From: Nigrospora sphaerica
Lineage: Eukaryota > Ascomycota > Sordariomycetes > Amphisphaeriales > Apiosporaceae
Assembly: GCA_018287875.1 (NCBI GenBank)
Contig: JAGVVL010000015.1
Location: 3,162,001-3,226,000 of the forward strand
DNA length: 64,000 nucleotides
Direction: 5' to 3'
Below, one piece after another: positions 38,282 to 49,061 of this stretch. Every line of letters starts with the position of its first letter. Position 1 is the stretch's first letter. The notes under the pieces were generated by a model. The model saw nothing but the letters and a program-made list of their open reading frames with translations. It was not told the DNA's origin and made no database searches. Made by a program: the position numbers and the translations under genes.

Positions 38282-41200
38282 ATGGCGACCCCGGAGACCA
38301 AACCAGACTACGCGAACCTGGAGGTGCTGCAGCGCCACCGGTTGCCGACGCGCGCATACTGGATCCCCGAGAATGCGGTGCTTTTGAACGGGGAATGGGA
38401 CTTCAACTACGCCGCCAGCCCACTCGAAGCCCCCGAGGTCAGTAGCCAAGGTATCCAAAGCGAAGGCGACGCCGACTATAGCTGGACGCGCATCAATGTC
38501 CCAGGTTCGTGGCCCCCCCGGGTACAAGCACTCACGTCCCGCACGCCCAGAGGGGGACTGACGGAGAAGAGCAGGACACTGGCAGTTGCAGGGCCACGGA
38601 AAACCGCACTACACCAACGTCATCTACCCCTTCCCCGTATGTCCGCCTGACATCCCCACCGAGAACCCGACGGGCACGTACAAGCGGCACTTTGTCGTGC
38701 CGCGCGGCTGGGAGGCCAACGCGCAGCTCCGCCTACGCTTCGACGGCGTCGACAGCGCCTACCATGTTTGGGTGAATGGCCAGTTGGTGGGCTACTCGCA
38801 GGGCAGCCGCAACGGTGCCGAGTTCGACGTTAGCCAGGTCGCCCGGAGGGACGAGGAGAACGAACTCGTTGTCCAGGTCTACCAGTGGTGCGAGGGCTCC
38901 TACATTGAGGACCAGGACCAGTGGTGGCTTTCGGGTACGTTGCGGGCGGTGGCGAGAGAGTGAGGGCCTGTGTGCACAATACTGACCCGGCTCTCAGGAA
39001 TCTTTCGCGATGTCCACCTGCTGGCCTTCCCGGGTGAGACGAGGATCGACGATTTCTTTGTCAAAACCGACTTGGATGCCGATTATCGCGATGCTACTTT
39101 ACAGGTGGAGGTCCGTGTGTTTCAGCCCCAGGACCAGAAGCTCTCCTTCACACTTCGGGACGGCCTCAGCGAGGTCGTTACGGTCCAGAAACAGCTGGCC
39201 TCGGGCGACTCGACCGTCAAGGTCGACATCCCCGTGGGCGACCCCAAGAAGTGGACGGCAGAGACGCCCTACCTGTACAAGCTGGAGATAGCCCTGGTGG
39301 CCGGCGATTTGCGCGTCCAAACCATCACGCAGAGGGTCGGCTTCCGCAAAGTCGAGATCAAGAAGGGTATCCTGACGGTCAACGGGCGGCGCGTGCTCCT
39401 CCGCGGCACGAACCGGCACGACCACCACCCGCGCTTTGGTCGGGCGGTGCCGCTCGACTTCATGCGCGAGGACCTGCTGCTGATGAAGCGGCACAACATC
39501 AACGCGCTGCGGTCGAGCCACTACCCAGGCCACCCGCGGCTGTTCGACATGGCCGACGAGCTGGGGCTGTGGGTCATGGACGAGGCGGACCTCGAGTGCC
39601 ACGGCTTCTACGACGCCGTGGCGCGGCCGCTCAACATCCCCGAGGCCATGGACTACGAGGCGCGCAAGGAGTTGACGTTTGGCCAGGCGGCCAAGTTCAC
39701 GTCGGACAACGCGGCCTGGCGGGCGGCCTACGTCGACCGCATGGAGCAGCTGGTGCAGCGCGACAAGAACCACGCCAGCATCATCATCTGGTCGCTCGGC
39801 AATGAGGCCTTCTACGGCGCCAACCACGCCGCCATGTACGCCTACGCCAAGGACGTCGACCCCGATCGCCCCGTCCACTACGAGGGCGACACGAAGGCTC
39901 AGACGGCCGACATGTACTCGTACATGTACCCGAGCATGGAGCGCCTCGTTGACTGGGTCGAGACGGCAGGTGTGCGCGACGACGGCTCCTTTGACAAGCC
40001 CGTCGTGCTGTGCGAGTACGCCCACGCCATGGGCAACGGGCCCGGCTGGCTCGAGGACTACCAGGCCTTATTTCGGGTAAGCTACCCCGGCGGTTTATGG
40101 CCCCTTCCCGCGGTCCCTCCCCCTACTCCTTTCTTCTTCTCCCCCCTTGTGGCCCAAGTGACAGCCCGGAAACCCTCCCCGCGGCCACGCGCTTCGGCGT
40201 ACATACTGACCCGGCGGGCTATAGAAGTACCCACGCCTCCAGGGCGGCTTCATCTGGGAGTGGGCGAACCACGGTCTGTGGAAGGCCGACGGCGGCTTCT
40301 ACGGCTACGGCGGCGACTTTGGCGACGAGCCCAACGACGCCACCTTTGTCATGGACGGCCTCTGCAACAGCGAGCACCAGCCGACGCCGGGCCTCGCCGA
40401 GCTCAAGAAAGTCATCCAGCCGGTGCGTTTCGAGTGGGAGGATGGCAAGGTCTACATCACCAACGAGTACGACCACTCCAGTCTGCGGGATCTGGTCGCC
40501 ACCTTCCGCGTTGAGGCGCTGGGCGAAGAGTAAGCCGATTTCTTGACGAGCGTCGCCGCTCTACCCCTGAATTTGGGTTATTGACATGGTTGAATAGGAG
40601 CACACTCCTCAAGTCGGGAGTGTTGGACTACCCGGAACTGGCGCCGTGGTCCCGCGGCGAGCTGACCCTCCCCTTTGACCTCGGCGCGTTTGAGCACGGC
40701 AGCGACGAGATCTTCTTGACGATCCAGTTCAGCGTGCGCGCGCCGTTGAGCTGGGCCGAGACGGGGCACGAGGTGGCGTGGTGGCAGCACAAGATTTCTT
40801 CGGGGGCCCCGACGCCGACGCCGTCGCGTGGGGTCCCGGCCACTACGGGGTCCCGACCGCTCACGGTCGCTTACCCGACGCGCGCGTCGTGCACCGTCAG
40901 CGGGGGCGGCGCCGTCTTCGCCTTCGACCGGGTGCGCGGCGTGCTCACGTCGTGGACGACGGCGGGCGGCCGGGCGCTCCTCGAGGCGGACCCGCTCACG
41001 CGCGCCGCCGTGGCGCCGTGCTTCTGGCGCGCGCCCACCGACAACGACCGATCCGAAGACTGGCCGTACTGGCAGCACTTTGGCGTGGACGCGCTGACGT
41101 CGCAGCTGCGCTCCTGGGCCGTGCGCGAGGATGGCGACGGCGCCGTCGTCGTCGAGGCGCACACATACGCGGCGCCGCCCATCCTGGGCTGGGGCTACGA

Positions 41201-41813
41201 CGTGCGCACGACGTACACGATGGCGGCGGCGGCGGGCGCGGGCGCGCCGACGCTCGCCATCCGGACGCGCGTGGCGCCGCGCGGGCCGGCGCCGACGCAC
41301 ATCCCGCGCCTCGGGCTGGACCTGCGGCTGCCGCGGGCGCTGGCGGCGGCGCGCTGGCTCGGCCTCGGCCCGGGCGAGGCGTACCCCGACAAGCGCGGGG
41401 CGGCGCGCATGGGCGTGTGGGCGGCGTCGGTGGACGGCGGGCTCGCGGTGCCGTACGACGTGCCGCAGGAGAACGGGAACCGCATGGCGACGCGTTGGCT
41501 GCGCCTCGGCGACGCGGGCCTCGGCGGCGCCGGCGCCGGCCTGCGCGTCACGACGACGACGCCGGCGCCCGGCCCGGGCCCCGAGGCCGGCCTGCCCGCC
41601 TTCAGCTGGGCCGCCACGCGCCACAGCCCCCGCGCCCTCGAGCGCGCCCGTCACCCCTGCGACCTCGTGCCCGAGGACGCCACCCTGCTCACCCTCGCCT
41701 ACCGCGTCGCCGGCGTCGGCACCGCCGCCTGCGGGCCCGGCGTGCGCGACGACCTGCAGGTCAAGGTCGGCGACGAGGAATTCGAGTTTGTGCTCGAGAG
41801 TACTGCCGCCTGA
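38282..41813 (+). CDS. Beta-galactosidase, glycoside hydrolase family 2, LacZ type (1060 aa)
   Basis: The enzyme hydrolyses terminal beta-galactosides such as lactose. The LacZ five-domain layout is visible: the sugar-binding jelly roll (HWQLQGHGKPHYTNV; VWVNGQLVGYSQGS), the immunoglobulin-like domain (WWLSGIFRDVHLLAFP), the TIM barrel (RGTNRHDHHPRFGRA) and the C-terminal beta-sandwich (FWRAPTDNDRSEDW). The acid/base residue is E464 in WSLGNEAFYGANH and the nucleophile is E534 in LCEYAHAMGNGPG, very near the E. coli positions. There is no signal peptide, so it acts inside the cell. Model: exons 38282-38504, 38575-38934, 38998-40076, 40225-40529 and 40598-41813, with GT-AG introns of 63-148 nt. 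The last exon is extremely GC-rich and alanine-rich, giving long shadow frames on both strands. Confidence 0.95.
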
Positions 41814-42311
41814 GGCGTCCACGACCGGGGTGCTGAAGGCCAGAGCTGCAACTGGTGCAAAACCCCAAATTCTATGACTACACACAGAAACGACGGGGAA
41901 TAAAATAAAAAGTTGTGTGTGAAGCGTGGTCGGGCCCGTTGGCCTTGGGTAAAACGTCCACCTTGGAAAAATAGGCAAGGGGGGATCTGCCTTGGGCATG
42001 CCAAAGGGGTACGAGGTAGACCTCTGGTGTGGCAGGACGGTACTTGGTGTATCGAATGAAAAGAAATATAAAAGGTCGTCTTACGGTCCTTTTCAAAACC
42101 GCCGACCATCCCTCTCTAGAACAAACCCCTCGACGAACACCGGTCCCGAGGTCGACCAAGGCCTTACCGCTCACCTCTTCTCCCGAGTCTTCTTGGCCGC
42201 CCCTTCTCTATAGTTCTCTGCCTCGTTTCCCTTCTCTTTCCTCCACCTCCTCAAGCCCGTTCGTCCCGACCGTACGCCACCCGGTTTGTTCACTTGGTAT
42301 ATGCTCTCCTG
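41814..42311. other. Intergenic region, no gene seen
   Basis: This is the 3' flank of the beta-galactosidase gene followed by a C/T-rich stretch. No coding region is supported. Confidence 0.55.
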
Positions 42312-42860
42312 GTTATTATAGCACGACGGCGCCACGAGGTCGATGGGCCCCGGCCGGTCCGTTAGGTAAGTTAACTGGGCGCCAGCCGGCCCAGGAGCGA
42401 CGTACCCTTGGCCACGAGCAGCAGGTTCAGCGCGTCGGTGCGGCCGAGCGCCGGTGTCACAGCCGTCTGTGCGAATGACGCGAGGCAGTAGAAGCCCAAG
42501 TAGATGCCCCAAAAAGTTCTGCGCCGGCGGGGTTCGGGGCCGAGGTCAGCGCTCGGGGAAAGGGGAGGGGGAGGGGGGTGGGTCGGAAGGGTAGCATAAC
42601 TCGAGGGGCGAAGAGCGGGAAAAGGGTAAAGAGAAAAAGGAAAATAGGGAGAGGCGGACGAGGTTCCGTGCACAAACAAACTTCCGGCCACATAGAATGT
42701 GTACTCGAGGCTCCTGGAAGGCGGCCCAGTCGACCATGGTCCCGGAGCGACGAGGTGGCAGGCGGAACCTCGGAGAGACGTTGGCGACGGGGCGCGACGC
42801 CCGCTGGACAAAAGCCAATGCCGCCGACGGTCCCTGGCGTCCGGCATGGCTTTGAACCAC
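42312..42860 (-). pseudogene. Fragment of a monocarboxylate-transporter-type MFS gene, frameshifted
   Basis: Four consecutive pieces on the minus strand read like the middle-to-C-terminal half of fungal MCT-family transporters but lie in different frames. At 42860-42708 the frame contains RFRLPPRRSG and VDWAAFQEP. At 42706-42674 it reads EYTFYVAGSLF, one base out of phase. At 42517-42377 it reads FWGIYLGFYCLASFAQTA and LNLLLVAKG; the gap before it could be an intron ending in GCGCAG. At 42374-42312 it reads YLTDRPGPIDLVAP, again shifted, next to a TAA. No N-terminal half or later helices are present. Two frame breaks plus truncation argue for a decayed copy rather than a gene. The family call rests on my memory of MCT motifs. 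Confidence 0.55.
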
Positions 42861-43136
42861 TCTCGACCTCTGAACTCAATCACCAAGCCAAAGGCCCAAT
42901 ATCACATAATGACTGTGTCGATGGTGCTTTAGATAACTGTCTATTGCCCGTGTAGTTACAGGGCAGTTCAAAATTGCAAGCAACAGTGTCGTCTCATCTC
43001 TTCACCCTCATTACCCACCGACAAAATGCACCCCGTCTAGCAAATCCGCCAAATCACGCATGGGACCCAGTAAACATAAAGCTTCCATCGTCAACATCAA
43101 TAAGGCGCTTCCTTCCTATACCACCCTTCGTTTCAA

Positions 43137-46100
43137 TCAGGCGCGGGATCCGTGCTTGGCCCGGGGGTTGAACTTGTAGCCGCCAACTGAAGAAGGCAGG
43201 ACCGAAGGGCCAACAGAGGCAGGAGGACGCGTCAGGTCCATTGTGTGCGATGTTCCGCCCGGCACACACCACGAAAGAGTTAACGTCGAAATGACAGTGG
43301 TGCTGATATTGCTACAGGTCAACGGCGCCGAGGCACTCTCCATCACCTGACCAGAAGTCATCGCATCAGCGACAGGGTCAAGAGGAACCGGAGGAGTCAC
43401 TACCGCTGGTCCGCGCTCTGGAACGGCTGTTCTGGCCGAGAGCATTGCTGTGGCCGAAGCCGGTGGCCACAGTACCGATACGGCTGGCTCTGGCACCGTC
43501 GTCTCTTTGCACGTTGTCATAAACGTTGACGGTACTCTGCTCGTCGTTGGAAATAGAGGAAACACTGTTTGGCTTCCGGGAAGGACTGTCTGGCCGCCAG
43601 GAAGCATACTTGGCGTAGCAGGGGCAATTATTTGGCCACCGGGAAGCACTGTTTCGCCACCAGGCAAAACTGCCGGTACACTGGAAGGATCAGTCGAAGC
43701 GCCCTGTAATGGTGTTGATTTGGTACAGTTATCGAGCGGCGTGGGTGTGCTGAACATGGTGGCTGAAACTGCCGTCGTCAAAGAAGTGCCGGCGCTCATT
43801 CCGCCGGGGCCAACAGGCCCCCCGTCATTGCTGCCAGGGATCGTTACTGTTAGTAACGTATTACCGCCGTAGCCATTGGGAACAGGGACGATGGTGCTGG
43901 AAGTCTGCCCCGTTATGCCACTTGGAGAGCCTGGAAGTGTGAGAGCCGAGCCCGTGGGTGTGGAGCCTGTGGGTGCCGTGCCGGGGAGGATAGAGGTCCC
44001 GGGAGTTGTGACTGCAGTGACGAGAGTGACGGCAGTACCAGGAGAAGTGACGGAAGTACCAGGAGAAGTGACAGCGGTACCAGGAGGAGTAGGAACGGGG
44101 GCGCCAGGGAGTGTGAAGGTCGATCCAGGCACAATAGGCGCACCAGAGATTGTACTAGCAGTATCTGGGGGGGAAACGATTGTGCCTGGAGGTGCAATAC
44201 CGGAGGCAGAAGGTGGCACAGCAGAACCATAAGGGACAAGGCCAGTGCCCGGGGGCGGAATGGCAGTACCAGGAGGCGGTGAGACCACAGTTCCAGGGGG
44301 GGCAATTCCAGAAGCTGGGGGCTGAGGCATGGTCCCCGGAGGCATGACTCCAGTACCAGAAGTGATAGCGGTTGCTGGAGGAATGTTACCAGCAGCAGAT
44401 CCAGGAGGAAAGGTCCCGATGCTAGGAGGTGAGGAAGCACCATCAGGAGGGGCGAATCCAGAAGCTGAAGGTGAAACAGCGGTGCCAGGAGGCACAGCTC
44501 CAGTGCCAGGAAGAGTGATAGTGATTCCAGGCGGGGCGATTCCGGACCCTGAAGGAATGACAGCCGTCACAGATGGGCGAGAAGCAGACCCAGGGGGTGA
44601 CAAACCATATGGTGCAGGAGCTGGTTCAGGAAGACTCGGGGTTCCAGGTGTAGTAAGAGCAGTGCCAGGAGGCATGGGCCCCGTTCCAGGAGGGGCCATT
44701 CCAGAACCAGGAGGAATACCCCCAGCACCAGGAGGGAGGAACCCAGTGTTGGTAGGGAGTACAGCGGTGCTAAGAGGAAAAAAACTAGTGCCGGGCGTGA
44801 CGGCGATTCCAGGAGGGGAGGCTCCAGTGCCAGGGGGTAACAGTGCACTACCTGGAGGGGTGAAATTGGGTCCAGAAAATATAGCAGCAGTGCCAGTAGG
44901 CGTATTGGGTATTCCGGTCAGTGTAACGGGGTTACCTCCGGGGACGACAAGGGACGGCGAAACAGGCGGCAGCGGTGTAGGCAGTCCAAGTGTGTTGCTG
45001 TTGATGCCCTGGTCACCTGGCCCAAGTGGCGTGTCAGTCTCGGTAACACTGGCTGGGGGCAGTGGAGGCGGCCCTCCATAGCCACCTGCCGGGATGCTGA
45101 AGTCTAGACTGTTGCTGCTGATTCCTTGGCCACCTGGCACGTTTGGGTTGTAAAGGCCGCTGAGAGTGGCTGTGAAACCTGAAAGGCCACCGGGGGGAAC
45201 AGTAACGGTGATGGGTGGGAGTGTCAGAGATTCGGTGGGGTTTCCAGGCTGACCGTTGCTGATGCCTTGGCCACCAGGAGCGTTGGGATTGTACGGGCTG
45301 CTGAACGAGCCAGTAGGGTTGAAAAGTCCTCCTGGGGGCACAGTGATGGTCACGGCTGGGAGAGTCAGTGATATCGTCGGAACTTCAGGCTGAGTGTTGC
45401 TGATTCCCTGACCACCAGGTGCGTTGGAATAGGCACTGCTGAAGGAAGCAGTGGGGTTGGAAAGACCACCTGGAGGGACAGTGACAGTGATAGTGGGAAG
45501 TGCCAACGTCTCCGTCGGAATCTCAGGCCGAGTGTTGCTGAATGCCGGACCAACAGGGACGTTTGGACCGTAAGGGCTGCTGCACGTTGTACTGGGGTTG
45601 GGAAGTCCTCCTGGAGGCATAGTGACAGTGATGATCGGTGGAGTCAGTGGCTCTGTCGGAACTTCAGATTGGGTGTTGCCCATGCCTTGGCCACCGGGGC
45701 CATTAGACGGAAAACCGGGAGTGGGAAGGCCATCGGTGGGGACAGTAACAGTGATAGCGGGCAGTGTCAAGGACACTGTCGGAATCTCCGGTCGGGTGCT
45801 GCTGATACCTTGACTTCCAGGACCGCTGGACGGGAATCCGGGACTGGGAAGAGCACCAGGGGGAACAGTGACAGTGATGGGGACCAATGTGAAGGACTCT
45901 GCCGGGTTTCCTGGCTCATAGCTGCTGATACCTTGTCCATCCGGGACAGTAAGAGAAGCTGGGCTACCTAAGGGGGCATTGGAGATAGGATTACCGCTCG
46001 GGAGGAAAGTGACCGTGACAACAGGCTCGGTGAAAGATTCAGTTGAGGTGCCTTGCTTGGCAGTAACGGTGATCTGACCTCCAGGGGCATTGGGGCTGGA

Positions 46101-46709
46101 TGAAATGCCGAATGGACCATTGGGGTTGGGCAGGTTGCTAGGCGGAACAGTCACGGTGAGGGTAGGTAAAGACAGAGAGTCAGTCGGCTCTCCCTCGGTG
46201 TAGGTGGTAGTCTCTCCTCCTAGACCAAATGGGCTCGAAGAGACACCAAATGGTCCGTTTGGGTTGCTGGGCTCTCCAGGAACGTTGGTGACAGTGATAG
46301 CAGTTCCAGTGGCTTCTGTCTGGCCAGGTGAAGGAGGGTAGGTGATGGTCACGACATCGGTACCTGAAGGGTAGTCAGGCGTCTCTGGTGAGCTGAGGCA
46401 GGGAACAGTAATCGTCTGGGGCGGGGACCACGGGATTGAGACTGAACCAGAAGGCAGACCAGGGACAGTAACCGATTGAGGGGGGAAACCCGGGGTCAAA
46501 GGAGGGGAAAGACCAGGAATCGACGTGAAGGGGAAACCAGGACCAAATGAGCAGGGCAGACCGGGAACAGAAACAGTGACGGTGACGGGGGTGTAATCAA
46601 CTGGAGTGACGGTGACAAACACAGTCTCTGGCTGAAGACAATCGGTGCCGGGACCCTGGGCCGCAGCCAGAGAGCCGGCGAGGACGCCGACAAGGGCGAG
46701 GAGGTGCAT
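43137..46709 (-). CDS. Secreted Ser/Thr/Pro-rich repeat protein, adhesin-like (1190 aa)
   Basis: This is a single 3573-nt exon with an N-terminal signal peptide (MHLLALVGVLAGSLAAAQG, likely cleavage near residue 18-19). Residues about 25-170 are rich in VTVTV and PG. Then come roughly nine degenerate repeats of 45-50 residues built on ITVTVPPGGLPNP, an NAPGGQGIS turn and EVPTESLTLP. The next 350 residues are short repeats of the form (hydrophobic)-x-PPGTA. The last 150 residues are less repetitive, include four to five cysteines (for example LTCSNISTTV, LSWCVPGG), and end in a basic tail without a GPI-type hydrophobic end. Heavy O-glycosylation and a wall or extracellular role are likely. The ATG at 46709 is chosen because it begins the signal peptide; upstream frame is GA/CT-rich leader. 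No known family recognised. Confidence 0.85.
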   Translation of the reverse strand: MHLLALVGVLAGSLAAAQGPGTDCLQPETVFVTVTPVDYTPVTVTVSVPGLPCSFGPGFPFTSIPGLSPPLTPGFPPQSVTVPGLPSGSVSIPWSPPQTITVPCLSSPETPDYPSGTDVVTITYPPSPGQTEATGTAITVTNVPGEPSNPNGPFGVSSSPFGLGGETTTYTEGEPTDSLSLPTLTVTVPPSNLPNPNGPFGISSSPNAPGGQITVTAKQGTSTESFTEPVVTVTFLPSGNPISNAPLGSPASLTVPDGQGISSYEPGNPAESFTLVPITVTVPPGALPSPGFPSSGPGSQGISSTRPEIPTVSLTLPAITVTVPTDGLPTPGFPSNGPGGQGMGNTQSEVPTEPLTPPIITVTMPPGGLPNPSTTCSSPYGPNVPVGPAFSNTRPEIPTETLALPTITVTVPPGGLSNPTASFSSAYSNAPGGQGISNTQPEVPTISLTLPAVTITVPPGGLFNPTGSFSSPYNPNAPGGQGISNGQPGNPTESLTLPPITVTVPPGGLSGFTATLSGLYNPNVPGGQGISSNSLDFSIPAGGYGGPPPLPPASVTETDTPLGPGDQGINSNTLGLPTPLPPVSPSLVVPGGNPVTLTGIPNTPTGTAAIFSGPNFTPPGSALLPPGTGASPPGIAVTPGTSFFPLSTAVLPTNTGFLPPGAGGIPPGSGMAPPGTGPMPPGTALTTPGTPSLPEPAPAPYGLSPPGSASRPSVTAVIPSGSGIAPPGITITLPGTGAVPPGTAVSPSASGFAPPDGASSPPSIGTFPPGSAAGNIPPATAITSGTGVMPPGTMPQPPASGIAPPGTVVSPPPGTAIPPPGTGLVPYGSAVPPSASGIAPPGTIVSPPDTASTISGAPIVPGSTFTLPGAPVPTPPGTAVTSPGTSVTSPGTAVTLVTAVTTPGTSILPGTAPTGSTPTGSALTLPGSPSGITGQTSSTIVPVPNGYGGNTLLTVTIPGSNDGGPVGPGGMSAGTSLTTAVSATMFSTPTPLDNCTKSTPLQGASTDPSSVPAVLPGGETVLPGGQIIAPATPSMLPGGQTVLPGSQTVFPLFPTTSRVPSTFMTTCKETTVPEPAVSVLWPPASATAMLSARTAVPERGPAVVTPPVPLDPVADAMTSGQVMESASAPLTCSNISTTVISTLTLSWCVPGGTSHTMDLTRPPASVGPSVLPSSVGGYKFNPRAKHGSRA

Positions 46710-48034
46710 TGTCAACACCCAGGTACTGTTGGCGGCTTGAACTAGTAAAAAACGATTGGTGGTGGATGGAGCCAACGAGTGACGATGGGGAATTGGTGTT
46801 GAGAGGGAAACGAGAGATGGGGCAAGGAGAGAAATGGATGAGAGAGAGAGAGAGAGAGAGAGGCGGAATGGAACGAGGGTCGACAACTGACTAGGCCTTG
46901 GGAAATCAGCCGGACCAGGCAGCTCGTTCCGTAGCTTCCACTTGTTCCTTCCGCTCGAGAGTGGAAGGAGTGGTTGCAGCCAACCAAGACGGAAACTGCC
47001 CTCGAGGAAGCTGCCGATGGGAACATTTGGGCAGGGCGAGACGAGAAGGTCTTGGTCAGCGCCAGCAATCAATCACATTGATGGGATGTGGTTGCTTGGA
47101 ACTGCAATGCTTCCACGTAGATAATAGCGACTTCGGTAATACTATACTCTATCTACCACTTAGCTACTTGGTATCATAGTAAAAGGCCTTGGGAACTTCT
47201 TGATGGTTGGCAACTATTACGGTCTCTGTGTGGTTGATCGCACTTAAGCGAATATGCAAAGTCGAGACTTCCTCACTCGGCTTACACGAGACCACACCAG
47301 CTTATGAAAACGTGCCAAAGCTTCAGTGGCTTCCTTCACACAAACGCTGAACCGCCCGTTGGACAGTTGACTAATGACATCATATTAGGCGGAGTCGGGC
47401 TGGAACAGGTGTTGGACGATGGCTGCATTCGTACTTGGACCATTGTCATCCCGTGAGATCGAGGGAAGGAACCTACTATCACCCCAGCACCTCTACACTG
47501 GGTACCTGCCAGCCCTGGAGGCAAAAGGAAGCAGCGGCAGATGTCTGACTTCCCTCCACAGGGTTCGATCTACGCATGATGGGCCTTCCTTCCAGCCAAC
47601 GCCTACATCCAATTCATCATGGCCCTTGGGCGCCTGGAATGAGGAGCCCCCTATCGCAAACCCGTTTTCTCTCGTCGGCAGTTGGACAATCCAGTACCGA
47701 GGCTCAGCCGGTACTCGCCATGGACTGGTCTTGTTTCAAGCTTGGAAAATTCTTGCCGAGATCTCATGATACCGTATGGGTGCTGATGTTTGTCACGGCA
47801 GTGCGCTTGACCGGTCCCCTAAACCGCGGGCAGAATACGAAATCGTGGCTCATCCGTCTGCTACATGGGAAACCAGCAAGCAGCAAAAAATTGGCATAAT
47901 TAGGCCAAGGGGACAGAACTCTCTCAAGGATATCGCCTTTTCTCCAAGGATGTATCAAAGCGTGAAGAATGGGGTCTCTAGGTATTCCGATCACATGTTC
48001 ATGTACCGTCATCTGCCTCGATGTGCGCCCACTT
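46710..48034. other. Intergenic region, promoter side of the repeat-protein gene
   Basis: No gene is supported. Short frames in 47400-47900 have no recognisable similarity. Confidence 0.55.
46839..46862. repeat. AG dinucleotide repeat in the leader of the repeat-protein gene
   Basis: A run of about 12 AG units, read as CT on the coding strand, lies about 130 nt upstream of the repeat-protein ATG. CT tracts are common in fungal promoters and leaders. Confidence 0.9.
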
Positions 48035-49061
48035 TCACACATCGGTATACGGCGGCGGCGGGGAATCGGGATGGGGTTCCTCAGCCGGCTCGTTATGCTC
48101 CAGGCTACCCACCGGGGGTGCCCTGGCCTTCTCCTCCAGCTTGGCAGTCCACAGCGCCGCGCCCGTGGTCGAGGTTATGAGGAAGAAAAAGGACAGGATT
48201 GGGATGAGCTCAAGAATCATAGCCATGGTACCGAACCAGGTATAATCCCACTTGCGAGCTCTGATCTCGCGTTTTTGCTCCTTCTTGTTCAAACCTCGCA
48301 GGACGAACCAGCGGTAATGTGCGAAGGTGCCCAGCCGTGCGCCCGTGATGATGATGAAGGCCGGCGTGCCCACGACGGGAATCAGGTTGAGTGGGAGGCA
48401 AACGGTCAGCTCGACGATCTGGATCAGACTCCATGGCTGGTAGACGGCCTCGGTGCTGGGCTTGCCGAGCATTTTGACCGAGTTGGGCGCATCGGGGAAG
48501 AGGATTCGGTGCGGCGCAACGAGATCGACCAGGCCCTTGTCGATGAGCGTCGCCTGTAAGCGAGGAGATCAGTCTTGGTTTTTCCAAAGAGGGTCTGCCG
48601 GCCGGGAAAATGCAACTTACATCGAATATATCTACGCGACACTCGTCGACGAAGAAGCCCTCAAAAAGGCCCTGGATGATGACCAAGCCCTCTCCCAGGA
48701 CCAGCACGATGGCGTTGAACCAAGCGGCCCGTCCATGGAAGATGGCGAGAAAAGCAAGTTGGGGCAAAAAAGCAAAGGTGAAAAGAATCAGGTACACGAG
48801 AAGCGATATTAGCGACAACGGCAGCAACCGGCCGAGGAACAAGGGATAGTATCTTGGGTGGCGCAGGAAGTAGTAGATGCCTAGGATGGGATACCACGCC
48901 GCGATGGCAGCGCGCGTGAGGTAGTTGAGCGGTCGCCCGAAAGGCCGAGCTGCTTGCTGCCAGCGACTTGGGGAATGCCGCTCCGACACCGTTCCGTAGG
49001 GCATGGTGAAGTCTTGCTGGTATGATGGCGGGGGAGGAGGCGGGCTTGTGGTGTGAAACAT
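48035..49061 (-). CDS. Multi-pass membrane protein, RRT8/LDS (outer spore wall) family-like (319 aa)
   Basis: The protein resembles the fungal family related to yeast Rrt8, Lds1 and Lds2, which are lipid-droplet-associated proteins that support dityrosine spore-wall formation; the role in filamentous fungi is unclear. About four hydrophobic segments are visible: AAIAAWYPILGIYYFL, the region LISLLVYLILFTFAFLPQ, VELTVCLPLNLIPVVGT and MAMILELIPILSFFFLI. Conserved-looking blocks are EGFFVDECRVDIFDATLID, LVAPHRILFPDAP and GARLGTFAHYRWFVLRG. The C-terminus is Pro/Glu-rich. Model: exon 1 49061-48621 and exon 2 48553-48035, one phase-0 intron (GTAAGT..CAG, 67 nt). Alternative in-frame ATGs exist at 49139 and at the MPYGTVSE position (about 49004); the N-terminal choice is uncertain. 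Confidence 0.85.

Noticed and set aside
40578..41999. Long frames on both strands over the last beta-galactosidase exon
   Set aside because: The exon is extremely GC-rich, so all frames are open. Only the sense frame continues the LacZ C-terminal domain across the splice junction.
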